A DNA stretch of 27,462 bases from Nautiliaceae bacterium (GTDB lineage Bacteria > Campylobacterota > Campylobacteria > Campylobacterales > Nautiliaceae): positions 1 to 27,462 of the forward strand of contig JALVUH010000135.1 of assembly GCA_027035735.1 (NCBI GenBank), given 5' to 3'. A program made the position numbers and the translations under genes. The notes beneath the pieces were generated by a model. That model had not been told where the DNA came from. It did not search any database and worked only from the letters and a program-made list of their open reading frames with translations. Each line of letters begins with the position of its first letter. Positions within the stretch are counted from its first letter, which is position 1. Shown in pieces: positions 15,697 through 24,658 of this stretch.

Positions 15697-17025
15697 TTAT
15701 CCCTTTATAATGTAACTTTTGTATCCATTTAGCGAATGAAAAACTATTTTTTTATACTTAATAGCATAAACTTTTATAAGTAATTTTTGGATGATAGGAG
15801 CAATTGAAGGCATAAACCATGCCATATTACTCATAGCAATAATATAATGAGGTTTTAATGTATATAATTTTTCAATTGTAGCTTCATAACAAATAGCATT
15901 TATAAATTTATAATTTTTAATCTTAAAAATTCCAAATTTTTTAGAAGTTTTATAATCGCTTGCTCCATTAAAAAAAATTTTATTAATCTCTTTTTGAAAA
16001 AAAGGAAATGGAATATATTCTCCAAATGGCACTAAAACATGTTTATCCAAAATTTTAACTTTTCCATTTTCAAAAATATAAGTTGAGTTATAAAATTTTT
16101 TATTTTTGTAATGAAGAGCTCCTGTTACTATTGTTATTTTTTTAGAAAGATTTAGAAGTTTTAGCATTAAAAAAGGATGTAAATTTAAAAACAAAGGAAA
16201 TGCACTCTCAGGTAAAACTACTACATCATAATGTTTTTTTATAGAGGTTTGAATATATTTAAAGTTATTGTTTATTTCAATGGGAATATAATTTTTGTTC
16301 CATTTTTTGTTTTGAGGAATATAAGTAGAGATTAAGTTTATTTTTAGATTTGGCATAGGGATTTGAGGTTTTTGTAATAAAATTATTCCTAAAATTAAAG
16401 AAAAAAATCCCAATCCTCTAAAAATTTTTTTATATTTAAGACTTATATTAATAAGCAATATTGAGAATATAAAAATGAAAAGCATTAATTTTGTAGGAAG
16501 TAAAAAGGTAGTGGCAAGTAATACTTCTGGCTTTAGCCAATCAAATGTAAATGGACGAATATAATCAAATCCAAATATTATAAATAAAGCCCACAAATAA
16601 ACAGATAATGAAAAATTAAAAATAGAAAATTTAAAAAAAGTGAATATTTTATTTAATCCCCAAAAAATAATTCCATATCCTATTCCAATTAAAAAAATTA
16701 CAAACGGTATAAGCCAAGTTAGGTTATAATATCTAAAACTAAGACTAATCCACCAAAACCAAAATATTCCTATAAAAAAACCAGTTAAAAAAAATGAATG
16801 TTTTTGATTAAGAAAAAGTAAAAATCCTAAAAATATAAAAATAAAATTAATAATTTGGATAAAAAAATTTTCACTTAAAGAGTATAAATATATAGGAAGC
16901 GATAGAAAAAAAGCAATAATTAATGATAATGTTAATAAATTTGTGTTAAAATTCCTTTTAAAAAAGGAAGACAATGAATTTTTTATATGCGGCTGGGAAT
17001 CAACAACCAAGTGTTCTTGCATCAC
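15697..17025 (-). CDS. lnt: Apolipoprotein N-acyltransferase (start uncertain)
   Basis: Lnt adds the third acyl chain to the N-terminal cysteine of lipoproteins at the periplasmic face of the inner membrane. From the first ATG, residues about 32-215 form several membrane helices. The nitrilase-like domain follows, with the triad E273 (VLPESAFPL), K328 (LDKHVLVPFGEYIP) and C379 (INAICYEAT). The protein stops soon after SLNGYKSYI, so it lacks the last membrane helix of E. coli Lnt; short forms are usual in Campylobacterota as I recall. The ATG at 17025 lies 52 nt inside yajC on the other strand. A TTG at 16974 is the only later in-frame common start before the first helix, but no good ribosome site precedes it. 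An AAAAGGAA site at 16952-16959 has no standard start after it. Confidence 0.88.
   Translation of the reverse strand: MMQEHLVVDSQPHIKNSLSSFFKRNFNTNLLTLSLIIAFFLSLPIYLYSLSENFFIQIINFIFIFLGFLLFLNQKHSFFLTGFFIGIFWFWWISLSFRYYNLTWLIPFVIFLIGIGYGIIFWGLNKIFTFFKFSIFNFSLSVYLWALFIIFGFDYIRPFTFDWLKPEVLLATTFLLPTKLMLFIFIFSILLINISLKYKKIFRGLGFFSLILGIILLQKPQIPMPNLKINLISTYIPQNKKWNKNYIPIEINNNFKYIQTSIKKHYDVVVLPESAFPLFLNLHPFLMLKLLNLSKKITIVTGALHYKNKKFYNSTYIFENGKVKILDKHVLVPFGEYIPFPFFQKEINKIFFNGASDYKTSKKFGIFKIKNYKFINAICYEATIEKLYTLKPHYIIAMSNMAWFMPSIAPIIQKLLIKVYAIKYKKIVFHSLNGYKSYIIKG
16947..16952 (+). promoter_or_regulatory. Putative extended -10 box for the yajC-secDF operon
   Basis: TAAAAT preceded by TGT gives an extended -10 (TGTTAAAAT) 22 nt before the yajC ATG. 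Transcription from near 16959 would leave a very short leader carrying only the AAGGAAG ribosome site. Confidence 0.45.
16952..16969. repeat. Symmetric ribosome-site palindrome between lnt and yajC
   Basis: TTCCTTTT, two A, AAAAGGAA is a perfect 8-bp inverted repeat. Read on the plus strand the right arm is the yajC ribosome site; on the minus strand the left arm gives the same AAAAGGAA inside the 5' part of lnt. It could serve both divergent genes. Confidence 0.6.
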
Positions 17026-17279
17026 TATTACCTCTTATTATTTTATTTATAATATTTTATCTGCTTGTAATTTTACCACAACAAAAACAAGCAAAAAAAC
17101 ATAAAGCTATGGTAGAAAGTCTTAAAAAGGGAGATAAAATTGTAACAACAGGTGGAATTTATGCAGAAGTTATAAGAAATGAGCCTGATGCTATAGTTGC
17201 TAGAATTTCTAAAGATGTAGAAGTTAGAATTGATAAAGCTGCTATTGCAAGAAAGCTAAATGATGATGAAAAAGCTTAA
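16974..17279 (+). CDS. yajC: Sec translocase accessory subunit YajC
   Basis: YajC is the small inner-membrane partner of SecDF that associates with SecYEG. The 101-residue protein has one membrane helix (residues about 14-35, LASLLPLIILFIIFYLLVIL), then the family hallmark PQQKQAKKHKAMVESLKKGD and a small soluble domain with KIVTTGGIYAEV. The ribosome site AAGGAAG is 4 nt before the ATG. It is followed by secD with a 20-nt overlap, the classic yajC-secD-secF order. Confidence 0.93.
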   Translation: MNFLYAAGNQQPSVLASLLPLIILFIIFYLLVILPQQKQAKKHKAMVESLKKGDKIVTTGGIYAEVIRNEPDAIVARISKDVEVRIDKAAIARKLNDDEKA

Positions 17280-18822
17280 TTATAGACTTGTAATTTTTAT
17301 TTTAGCTACAATATTTGGAATAGCTTTTACTATTCCATCATTTCTAGGTAAAAATCCAAAAGTTACTTTAGGGCTTGATTTGCAAGGTGGAATGTATTTG
17401 GTCTTGGGTGTTAAAGGAGAAGCGGCAGTTCAAAATAAAATCAAAACTATTGCTTCTACCATTAAATATTTAACTCAAAAAGAAGATATTTTTATTGATA
17501 ATTTAAAAATTCAAAAAGATAAATTGAGTTTTGAACTAATAGATAAAAATGATGCAAAAAAAATGGATGAAATTTTAAAAAAATTTAAAGGTATAAAAGT
17601 TTCTAAACAAATTAAAAATGGAAGTATTATTTATACAATTTCTTTAACTCCAAAAGAGATTCAAAAAATAAAAGAAGAAGCATTAAAACAAGCTATTTTG
17701 ACTATTAGAAGTAGACTTGATGCATATGGACTTGCAGAGCCAAGTGTTACTCAACAAGGAAAAGATAAAATTGTAGTAGAGCTTCCAGGAATTAAAACAG
17801 AAAAAGAAAAAAGAGAAATTAAAAAACTTATTTCATCAGCAGCTCATTTAGAACTTTATTTAGTTGATGATGAACATCATGCTACTACTCCTAAAGAAGC
17901 GGCAAAATATGGAGATATTTTACTTCCTGATAAAAATAATCCAAAACATTTATGGCTTTTAAAAACACCTCCTGTGCTTGATGGAAGTATGATAACGGAT
18001 GCAACTGTTGGATTTACTCAAAAAACAAATCAACCAGCAATATTTTTCACTCTAAACTCTCAAGGAGCAGCTATTTTTGCAGATGTAACAGGTAAAAATG
18101 TAGGTAAAAGACTTGCTATTGTAGTAGATAATAGAGTATATTCTGCTCCTGTTATTCAAGAGAGAATTGGAGGAGGAAGTGGACAAATTACTGTAGGAAG
18201 TCCAGAAGAAGCTCATATTTTGGCAATTGCTTTGCGTAGTGGTTCTCTTCCAGCTCCAGTAGTTCTTTTGGAACAAAGAAGTGTTGGAGCAAGTCTTGGA
18301 GCTGATAGTATTAGAAAATCTATGATAGCATTAATTAGTGGGTTTATTATAGTAGTTATTTTTATGGCTTGGTATTATAATTTAGCAGGTATTATTGCAG
18401 ATATTGCACTTGTTACAAATTTATTTTTAATCATTGCTATTATGGCAATTTTTGGAGCTACATTGACTTTGCCTGGAATGGCAGGTATAGTTTTGACAGT
18501 TGGTATGGCAGTAGATGCTAATGTGCTTATTAATGAAAGAATAAGAGAGTTAATTCGTGAAGGTAAGCCAATAAAAGTAGCAATTGAAGGTGGTTATAAA
18601 AATGCAATGAGTGCGATTTTGGATTCTAATATTACTACATTAATTGCGGCAATTGCACTTTTTGCGTATGGTACTGGACCTATTAAAGGATTTGCAATTA
18701 CTATGGCAATAGGTATTTTAGCTAGTATGTTAACAGCTATTCTTGGTACTCATGGAATTTGGCAATATTTAATAGATACGAAGAAAAAAATAACTCCAAA
18801 ACATTTTGGAATGAAGGTATAA
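17260..18822 (+). CDS. secD: Protein translocase subunit SecD
   Basis: SecD with SecF uses the proton gradient to help pull exported proteins through SecYEG on the periplasmic side. The 520-residue protein has an N-terminal helix (residues about 9-28), the conserved GLDLQGGMYLVLGV, the large periplasmic P1 domain, and RSVGASLGADSIRKS leading to five C-terminal helices. AVDANVLINERIRE is the RND-family helix-4 motif with the proton-relay aspartate. Three ATG codons in a row open the frame (17260, 17263, 17266), with only a weak ribosome site, inside the end of yajC; the true start among them is not decided. Confidence 0.94.
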   Translation: MMMKKLNYRLVIFILATIFGIAFTIPSFLGKNPKVTLGLDLQGGMYLVLGVKGEAAVQNKIKTIASTIKYLTQKEDIFIDNLKIQKDKLSFELIDKNDAKKMDEILKKFKGIKVSKQIKNGSIIYTISLTPKEIQKIKEEALKQAILTIRSRLDAYGLAEPSVTQQGKDKIVVELPGIKTEKEKREIKKLISSAAHLELYLVDDEHHATTPKEAAKYGDILLPDKNNPKHLWLLKTPPVLDGSMITDATVGFTQKTNQPAIFFTLNSQGAAIFADVTGKNVGKRLAIVVDNRVYSAPVIQERIGGGSGQITVGSPEEAHILAIALRSGSLPAPVVLLEQRSVGASLGADSIRKSMIALISGFIIVVIFMAWYYNLAGIIADIALVTNLFLIIAIMAIFGATLTLPGMAGIVLTVGMAVDANVLINERIRELIREGKPIKVAIEGGYKNAMSAILDSNITTLIAAIALFAYGTGPIKGFAITMAIGILASMLTAILGTHGIWQYLIDTKKKITPKHFGMKV

Positions 18823-18823
18823 A

Positions 18824-19795
18824 ATGGAACTTTTTAGCCAAGATAAAATTTATGATTTTATGGGAAAAAGAAAAATTTTTATTTCAATTTCTCTAATTTT
18901 AATAATATTGAGTCTTTTTTCAATTTTTACAAAAGGTTTTAATTGGGGTATTGATTTTAAAGGTGGTATTGAAGTAGAAGTAAGACTTCCAAAACCTGTA
19001 CCTATTGGAGAAGTAAGAAAGTATATATCAAAAGAATTTCCTGATGCTATTATTACTACATTTGGTTCACCTAGAGAAATTTTAATAAAAATGAGTGTAA
19101 AGAAAGTTTCTCCTAGTATACAAAAGGATATAGGAATAGAGATTAAAAAACTTTTAAAACCTATTGGAAATGTAGATATTAGAAGAGTTGATATTGTAGG
19201 TGCTAAAGTAGGTAGTGAGCTTAGAGACAAAGGTATAAAAGCATTAATTTTTGCAATTATTGGTATTTTGATATATGTGGCTATAAGATTTGAGTGGAAA
19301 TTTGCCATAGCCAGTGTTTTGGCTCTATTTCATGATACAATAATTGCTATGGGAGCTGTTAGTTTTTTCCATGTAGAAGTAAATTTGGATGTATTAGCCG
19401 CAATTTTGACATTAATGGGGTATTCATTAAATGATACTATAGTTGTATTTGATAGGATTAGAGAACAAATTATGCAATCTAAAATAAAAGATTTGGCATT
19501 GTTAATTAATGAAGCAATTTCTAAAACATTAAGTAGGACAGTTTTAACTTCATTAACTGTATTTTTTGTTGTATTTACTCTTTTTGTATTTGGAGGAGAA
19601 ATTATTAGACCATTTAGTTTTACTTTATTGGTTGGAGTAGTAGTTGGGACATACTCATCAATATTTATAGCTTCGCCTTTACTTATTTGGTTTGGATTTA
19701 ATATTGATGATTATAGAAAAAAACTTATTGAAAAAGAAAAAAGAAGGAAAGAAAAAGAGAGAATGCGTAAAATGTATCAAGGCGGAGTTGTATAA
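18824..19795 (+). CDS. secF: Protein translocase subunit SecF
   Basis: The 323-residue partner of SecD has an N-terminal helix (residues about 17-35), the shared WGIDFKGGIEVEVRLPKP segment and a small periplasmic domain. RRVDIVGAKVGSELRDKGI then leads to five helices carrying LNDTIVVFDRIREQI, the SecF form of the RND motif. The C-terminal tail is very Lys/Arg/Glu-rich, as expected for a cytoplasmic end. It begins 1 nt after the secD stop and ends 9 nt before the next gene, so it is co-transcribed with both. Confidence 0.94.
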   Translation: MELFSQDKIYDFMGKRKIFISISLILIILSLFSIFTKGFNWGIDFKGGIEVEVRLPKPVPIGEVRKYISKEFPDAIITTFGSPREILIKMSVKKVSPSIQKDIGIEIKKLLKPIGNVDIRRVDIVGAKVGSELRDKGIKALIFAIIGILIYVAIRFEWKFAIASVLALFHDTIIAMGAVSFFHVEVNLDVLAAILTLMGYSLNDTIVVFDRIREQIMQSKIKDLALLINEAISKTLSRTVLTSLTVFFVVFTLFVFGGEIIRPFSFTLLVGVVVGTYSSIFIASPLLIWFGFNIDDYRKKLIEKEKRRKEKERMRKMYQGGVV

Positions 19796-19804
19796 AGGAT
19801 AAAA

Positions 19805-20146
19805 ATGGATTGGGGAAAAGTAGTTTATGTATTTTTTCAATTAATGAGTTTAACTTCTGTAGCTGGATATTTGTATGATCAAAATGAAGTTGCACTTTTT
19901 ATTGCTTTAAGTCTTAATTTAATTTCAACTTTTCTTAAAATTGGAGTTAGAAATATAGTAGCGGCTGAACTTTTTGCTGCAAGTTTAGTTGCAGATTTGC
20001 ACTTAATTCCGGCTTTTATTTATGATGTAATTAAACATGATACAAAAGCAGCTGTTGCTATGGCTATTGGAGCATTAATTGCAAATATTGTAACAATTAT
20101 TTTAAGTTTTATTGAAATAGCAAAATCAAAAGATATAGATTGGTAA
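19805..20146 (+). CDS. Small multi-helix membrane protein, DUF6394-like
   Basis: The 113-residue protein is mostly hydrophobic, with about four membrane segments: YVFFQLMSLTSVAGYLY, ALFIALSLNLISTFL, AAELFAASLVADLHLIPAFI and a C-terminal AVAMAIGALIANIVTIILSFIE. It resembles a family I know in Campylobacterota as DUF6394, whose function is not established. It sits between secF and leuS with 9-nt gaps on both sides and good ribosome sites, so it is part of the long operon. A role with the Sec machinery is possible only by position. Confidence 0.6.
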   Translation: MDWGKVVYVFFQLMSLTSVAGYLYDQNEVALFIALSLNLISTFLKIGVRNIVAAELFAASLVADLHLIPAFIYDVIKHDTKAAVAMAIGALIANIVTIILSFIEIAKSKDIDW

Positions 20147-20155
20147 GGAGAATTA

Positions 20156-22612
20156 ATGAGAGAATATAAACCAGCTGAAATTGAGATAAAATGGCAAAAG
20201 CATTGGGATGAAACAAATGCATTTGAGCCAAGTGATGAAAAAGATAAACCAAAAAAATATATCCTCTCAATGTTTCCATATCCAAGTGGAAGAATTCATA
20301 TGGGGCATGTTAGAAACTATACTATTGGAGATGCCTTAGCTAGATATTATAGAAAAAAAGGTTATAATGTTCTTCATCCAATAGGATGGGATAGCTTTGG
20401 AATGCCAGCTGAAAATGCTGCTATAAAACATGGAGTTCATCCAAAAAAATGGACATATGAGAATATTGATTATATGAGAAAAGAATTAAAAAGGTTAGGT
20501 CTATCTTTTTCTAAAACAAGAGAATTTGCTACAAGTGATCCTGAATATACAAGATGGGAGCAAGAGTTTATTATCAAAATGTATGAAAATGGACTGCTTG
20601 AGAGACGCACTCAAAAAGTTAATTGGTGTGAGCATTGTCATACAGTTTTAGCAAATGAGCAGGTAATTGATGGGAAGTGTTGGAGATGTGATAATGAAAT
20701 AGAGATAAAAGAACTTCCTGGATGGTATATAAAAATTACTAAATATGCAGAAGAATTACTTCAAGATATGGAAAAAATAAAAGATGGATGGCCAGAGCGT
20801 GTCTTAACTATGCAAAAAAATTGGATTGGAAAATCCACTGGACTTAAATTTAAATTTGATTTAACTGATGAAAGTAAAGAAAAATTAAAAAATAAATTTG
20901 ATGGATATGAAGTTTTTACAACAAGACCTGATACAATTTATGGAGTAACTTATTCTGCTTTAGCACCAGAACATCCTATAGTTGATTTTATGCTTGAAAA
21001 TAAGCTATTAGACGAAGAGACAGAAAAAAAAGTAAGACATATCCGCTCTATCCTTCCAAAAGATAGACAAGCAATGGAAAAAGAAGGGGTTTATCTGGGA
21101 ATTGATGTAGTTCATCCTTTAACTGGCGAAAAAGTGCCAGTATGGCTTGCTAACTTTGTTTTGGTTGAGTATGGAAGCGGTGCTGTAATGGCAGTTCCAG
21201 CTCATGATGAGAGAGATTTTGAATTTGCAAAAAAATATAATCTTCCAATAAAATGGGTAATTAAACCAGAAAATGGAGAAATTGATGAAAGCAAAGCTTA
21301 TACAGGTGAGGGAATTTTAATAAATTCTGGGGAATTTAGTGGAATGAAAAATACTGAGGCAAAAGAAGCTATTATTAAGAAATTTGAAGAGATGGGAATT
21401 GGTAAAAAAGAAATTAATTATCGTCTTAGAGATTGGGGAATAAGTCGTCAAAGATATTGGGGAGCGCCAATTCCTTTTGTTAAATGTCCTAAATGTGGGA
21501 TAGTTCCAGAAAAAATAGAAAATCTTCCAATTACTCTTCCAGATGATGTAGAAATTACAGGAAGTGGAAATCCACTTGAAAATCATCCAACTTGGAAATA
21601 TACAAAATGTCCAAAATGTAACTCAGATGCTATTAGAGAAACTGATACAATGGATACTTTTGTTGAGAGTAGCTGGTATCAGTTTAGATATGTAACGGAT
21701 TTTCATAAATATCCTAATGTTCCGTTTAGAAAAGAAGATGAAAAATATTGGATGCCAGTTGATCAATATATTGGTGGGATAGAACATGCAATACTTCATC
21801 TATTATATGCTAGATTTTTTACAAAAGCGTTAAGAGACCTTGGATATGTAAGTGTAGATGAACCATTTGCTAGGCTACTTACTCAAGGAATGGTACTTAA
21901 AGATGGTGCTAAAATGAGCAAATCTAAAGGAAATGTAGTAGACCCAGATGAGATAGTAGAAAAATATGGAGCAGATACAGCAAGACTATTTATACTATTT
22001 GCAGCACCACCAGAACAAGAGCTTGAATGGAGTGATAGTGGAGTTGAGGGAGCTTATAGATTTTTAAGTAGGCTTTATGCTAATGCAAGTAAGTGTAAAA
22101 AAACTAAAGAATTACCAAAAATTGATTCTTCTAAACTAAATAAAGATGAAAAAGAAGCAAGAAGAAAAGTTTATGAAACATTAAAAAGAGCTAAAGAGAC
22201 ATATGAAAAAACATTTGCATTTAATACATTGATTGCTAGCAGCATGGAAGCTCTTAATGCTTTAAATAAAATAGATAATCAAGATGTATATACTGAAGGG
22301 TATTGGATACTTATGAATGTACTTGAGCCAATTATTCCTCATATTACACATGAAATTTCTAAAGAATATTTTGATTTAGAGAATTTTAAAGATATAAAAA
22401 TTGATGAAGAGGCTCTTAAAAAAGATGAAATTAATTATCCTGTAAGCGTAAATGGTAAAAAAAGAGCAGAGATTAGCGTTAGTGCAGATGCAAGTAAAGA
22501 TGAAATTTTAGAAAAAGCAAAAGAGGCTGTATCTAAATATATTGAAGGAAAAGAGATAATTAAAGAGATTTTTGTACCTGGTAGAATTGTAAATATAGTC
22601 GTTAAGGGATAA
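20156..22612 (+). CDS. leuS: Leucyl-tRNA synthetase
   Basis: This enzyme charges tRNA-Leu and proofreads it. The 818-residue length is normal for a bacterial LeuRS. Visible are the class I HIGH motif as HMGH (residues 48-51) within PYPSGRIHMGHVRNY, zinc-type cysteine pairs (CEHCH, CWRC and two CPKC), the editing domain with TTRPDTIYG and YGSGAVMAVPAHDERD, the LRDWGISRQRYWG segment, and KMSKS at 586-590. The C-terminal domain ends in the usual short beta region. TAAGGAGAATTA precedes the ATG. It lies between a membrane protein gene and the LptE-like gene in the same operon. Confidence 0.97.
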   Translation: MREYKPAEIEIKWQKHWDETNAFEPSDEKDKPKKYILSMFPYPSGRIHMGHVRNYTIGDALARYYRKKGYNVLHPIGWDSFGMPAENAAIKHGVHPKKWTYENIDYMRKELKRLGLSFSKTREFATSDPEYTRWEQEFIIKMYENGLLERRTQKVNWCEHCHTVLANEQVIDGKCWRCDNEIEIKELPGWYIKITKYAEELLQDMEKIKDGWPERVLTMQKNWIGKSTGLKFKFDLTDESKEKLKNKFDGYEVFTTRPDTIYGVTYSALAPEHPIVDFMLENKLLDEETEKKVRHIRSILPKDRQAMEKEGVYLGIDVVHPLTGEKVPVWLANFVLVEYGSGAVMAVPAHDERDFEFAKKYNLPIKWVIKPENGEIDESKAYTGEGILINSGEFSGMKNTEAKEAIIKKFEEMGIGKKEINYRLRDWGISRQRYWGAPIPFVKCPKCGIVPEKIENLPITLPDDVEITGSGNPLENHPTWKYTKCPKCNSDAIRETDTMDTFVESSWYQFRYVTDFHKYPNVPFRKEDEKYWMPVDQYIGGIEHAILHLLYARFFTKALRDLGYVSVDEPFARLLTQGMVLKDGAKMSKSKGNVVDPDEIVEKYGADTARLFILFAAPPEQELEWSDSGVEGAYRFLSRLYANASKCKKTKELPKIDSSKLNKDEKEARRKVYETLKRAKETYEKTFAFNTLIASSMEALNALNKIDNQDVYTEGYWILMNVLEPIIPHITHEISKEYFDLENFKDIKIDEEALKKDEINYPVSVNGKKRAEISVSADASKDEILEKAKEAVSKYIEGKEIIKEIFVPGRIVNIVVKG

Positions 22613-22614
22613 TT

Positions 22615-23109
22615 TTGAAAAAAATTTTTTTTCTTATTCCTTTTTTATTTTTTGCATGCGGATATAAGCCAAGTACTATATATCAAAAAAAACTTCTTGG
22701 CAGTAACATAAAACCTATCGTAAAAATTGATATTGAAAATCCAAGAGAGACTATTTTTTTAAAAGATGCTGTAAATGATGCCGTATATACCCTTTTGGGT
22801 GCAAATGTTTGCGATAATAATTGTGATAGTACTATGATAATAATTCCTAATTATTCTTCTTTAACAGTTTTGGATTATGATGAAAATGGATATCCTTCTA
22901 TTTATAGAAGTAGAGTTAATTTATCTGTAAATATAGTTGATAAAAATGGAAAAAAAAGACATTATAGTGTAAGTGGAACATATGATTTCAAAGTTGAGTC
23001 TCAAGGTGTATTAAATGATGAAGCTAAATTAAATGCTTACAAAAATGCTAGTATAAATGCACTTAATAAATTATTTGCATTAATAGCAAAAGATGGAGCA
23101 ACAAAATGA
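22615..23109 (+). CDS. lptE: LptE-like outer-membrane lipoprotein (TTG start)
   Basis: The 164-residue protein starts at TTG (22615), the only codon that restores the signal peptide MKKIFFLIPFLFFACG. The AAGGGAT site upstream supports this. FFAC is a lipobox, so C15 should be lipid-modified and the protein anchored in the outer membrane. The sequence CGYKPS at the mature start is typical of LptE, the plug of the LptD lipopolysaccharide channel, and LptE proteins are about this size. In Campylobacter, as I recall, an LptE-like lipoprotein gene also follows leuS. Sequence similarity in LptE is weak, so the name rests on layout and position. It overlaps the GGDEF gene by 4 nt. Confidence 0.68.
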   Translation: MKKIFFLIPFLFFACGYKPSTIYQKKLLGSNIKPIVKIDIENPRETIFLKDAVNDAVYTLLGANVCDNNCDSTMIIIPNYSSLTVLDYDENGYPSIYRSRVNLSVNIVDKNGKKRHYSVSGTYDFKVESQGVLNDEAKLNAYKNASINALNKLFALIAKDGATK

Positions 23110-24656
23110 CAATAAAAGATATTGCAAAAAAAGCATTACTTCATTTTAAAAAAGATAACTATATCTTTACTCCAAAAGAATATGAAGAAGTTTTTTGTAA
23201 ATTAGCAAGAGAAGCTGGAGTTATTATAGAAGATTGCAATAAAGTAGCAAAATTTCTATCAAAGTTAGATAAAAAATATCAAGTTATTGCAAAAAATTAT
23301 AATATAAAAAATTTAGATGAATTAGTGGTGTTTTTAATAAATTATTTAAATAGGGAAAATGCAGATAAAGAAAAAGAAAATCTTAATCAGCTTTTTTTAT
23401 ATACTAAAAGAGCTTTGGATGTAATTGCTATTTTACCAATTGTCACTTCACAAAAAATTGCAATTAAACATTTAGATTTTTTAAAACCTTATATGGATTC
23501 TAAAGAATGGGAAAAATTAAGAACAGAATGGATAGAATTTTTAGATAGTTTTGATGATTCTATTATTAATCATGGAGCAAAGGTCGCAGGAATCAATTCA
23601 AAAGATGCACTTGAGATAATTGAAGCTTTAATTAAAAAGGTAGAAAATAATGAGGTTGATTTATCACATCTTGTAGATGCTATTATTTATACACTTACTC
23701 CAAGTTATGCTCCATTTATGTCAGATGAAATAGCAGCTCTTAAAAGACAGCTAAAAACAGACCCAAATATTATTTTAACTCAAGCTTTTGCAGATGATTT
23801 AGTATTTTTAACAAATAAAAGAATTAAGCTTGATAAAGAAGAGCTCAAAAAAAAATTAAAAGATTTAGACCAGATTGCTGAGAGACTTTCTATTAAAATT
23901 TTAAAAATACTTCAAAAAAGTGGTGATTCTTCTACTGAAATTAAAAAGATAAAAGTAGAACTTCAAAATTGGAGACAAGGTGAAGAAAATTTTGAGAGTA
24001 TTAAAGAAAAACTTTTAGTAATTGCAACTTCTTTAGATAAAGAAATAGATGAATTTGTTTTTGAAATGAGAAAAGAAGATGAAGAGATAGAAAAATTAAA
24101 AGCCAAAATTAAAGCACTTGAGAAAAAAGTAAAAAAACTTCAAAAAGAAGTTAAAACTGACTTTTTAACAAATATCGCTAATAAAAAAGCCCTTGAAGAT
24201 GAACTTAAAAAACAAGAAAATGCTTATAAAAGGTATGGAACTAATTATTCAATAGTCTTTTTTGATATTGATCATTTTAAAAATATAAACGATACTTATG
24301 GGCATGATGCTGGAGATGTTATACTTAAATCTTTAGGACTTCTTTTTAGAAGGTATGCTAGAGATGTTGATACTATAGGTAGATTTGGAGGAGAAGAGTT
24401 TGTAGCAATATTGCCGAATACTGATAAAGAAGGAGCATATAAATTTGCTGAAAAATTAAGACAAATTATAGAAAAAACAAAATTTATGTATAAAAATACA
24501 AGAATTAAAGTAACAGTCTCAGCTGGTGTTGCAAGTAGAAATGAAGTTTCTTCTAAAGAAGAGCTTCTTAAAAAAGCAGATGAGAGACTATACTTAGCTA
24601 AAAGAAGTGGAAGAAATAGAGTGTGTGCAGATGATGAGTGTAAAGGTGAAAATTAA
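23106..24656 (+). CDS. Diguanylate cyclase (GGDEF) with novel-looking helical N-terminal region
   Basis: The 516-residue cytoplasmic protein has no membrane segment. Residues about 1-310 are a long helical region I do not recognise, then a coiled coil rich in Lys/Glu (about 316-350), then a GGDEF domain. The active site is GGEEF (428-432). DTYGHDAGD and FFDIDHFKNIND are intact metal and substrate segments, and RxxD (419-422) spaced five residues before GGEEF is the inhibitory site. It should make cyclic di-GMP from two GTP and be product-inhibited. The N-terminal region is probably the input or dimerisation part. It overlaps the LptE-like gene by 4 nt and lies 2 nt before folC. Confidence 0.88.
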   Translation: MTIKDIAKKALLHFKKDNYIFTPKEYEEVFCKLAREAGVIIEDCNKVAKFLSKLDKKYQVIAKNYNIKNLDELVVFLINYLNRENADKEKENLNQLFLYTKRALDVIAILPIVTSQKIAIKHLDFLKPYMDSKEWEKLRTEWIEFLDSFDDSIINHGAKVAGINSKDALEIIEALIKKVENNEVDLSHLVDAIIYTLTPSYAPFMSDEIAALKRQLKTDPNIILTQAFADDLVFLTNKRIKLDKEELKKKLKDLDQIAERLSIKILKILQKSGDSSTEIKKIKVELQNWRQGEENFESIKEKLLVIATSLDKEIDEFVFEMRKEDEEIEKLKAKIKALEKKVKKLQKEVKTDFLTNIANKKALEDELKKQENAYKRYGTNYSIVFFDIDHFKNINDTYGHDAGDVILKSLGLLFRRYARDVDTIGRFGGEEFVAILPNTDKEGAYKFAEKLRQIIEKTKFMYKNTRIKVTVSAGVASRNEVSSKEELLKKADERLYLAKRSGRNRVCADDECKGEN

Positions 24657-24658
24657 AA

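Noticed and set aside
15193..15732. 179-residue plus-strand frame opposite bioD
   Set aside because: It lies wholly against bioD and the end of lnt, whose motifs are clear; no ribosome site or family resemblance.
18850..19308. 152-residue minus-strand frame inside secF
   Set aside because: Shadow of secF; hydrophobic content is the mirror of the SecF codons.
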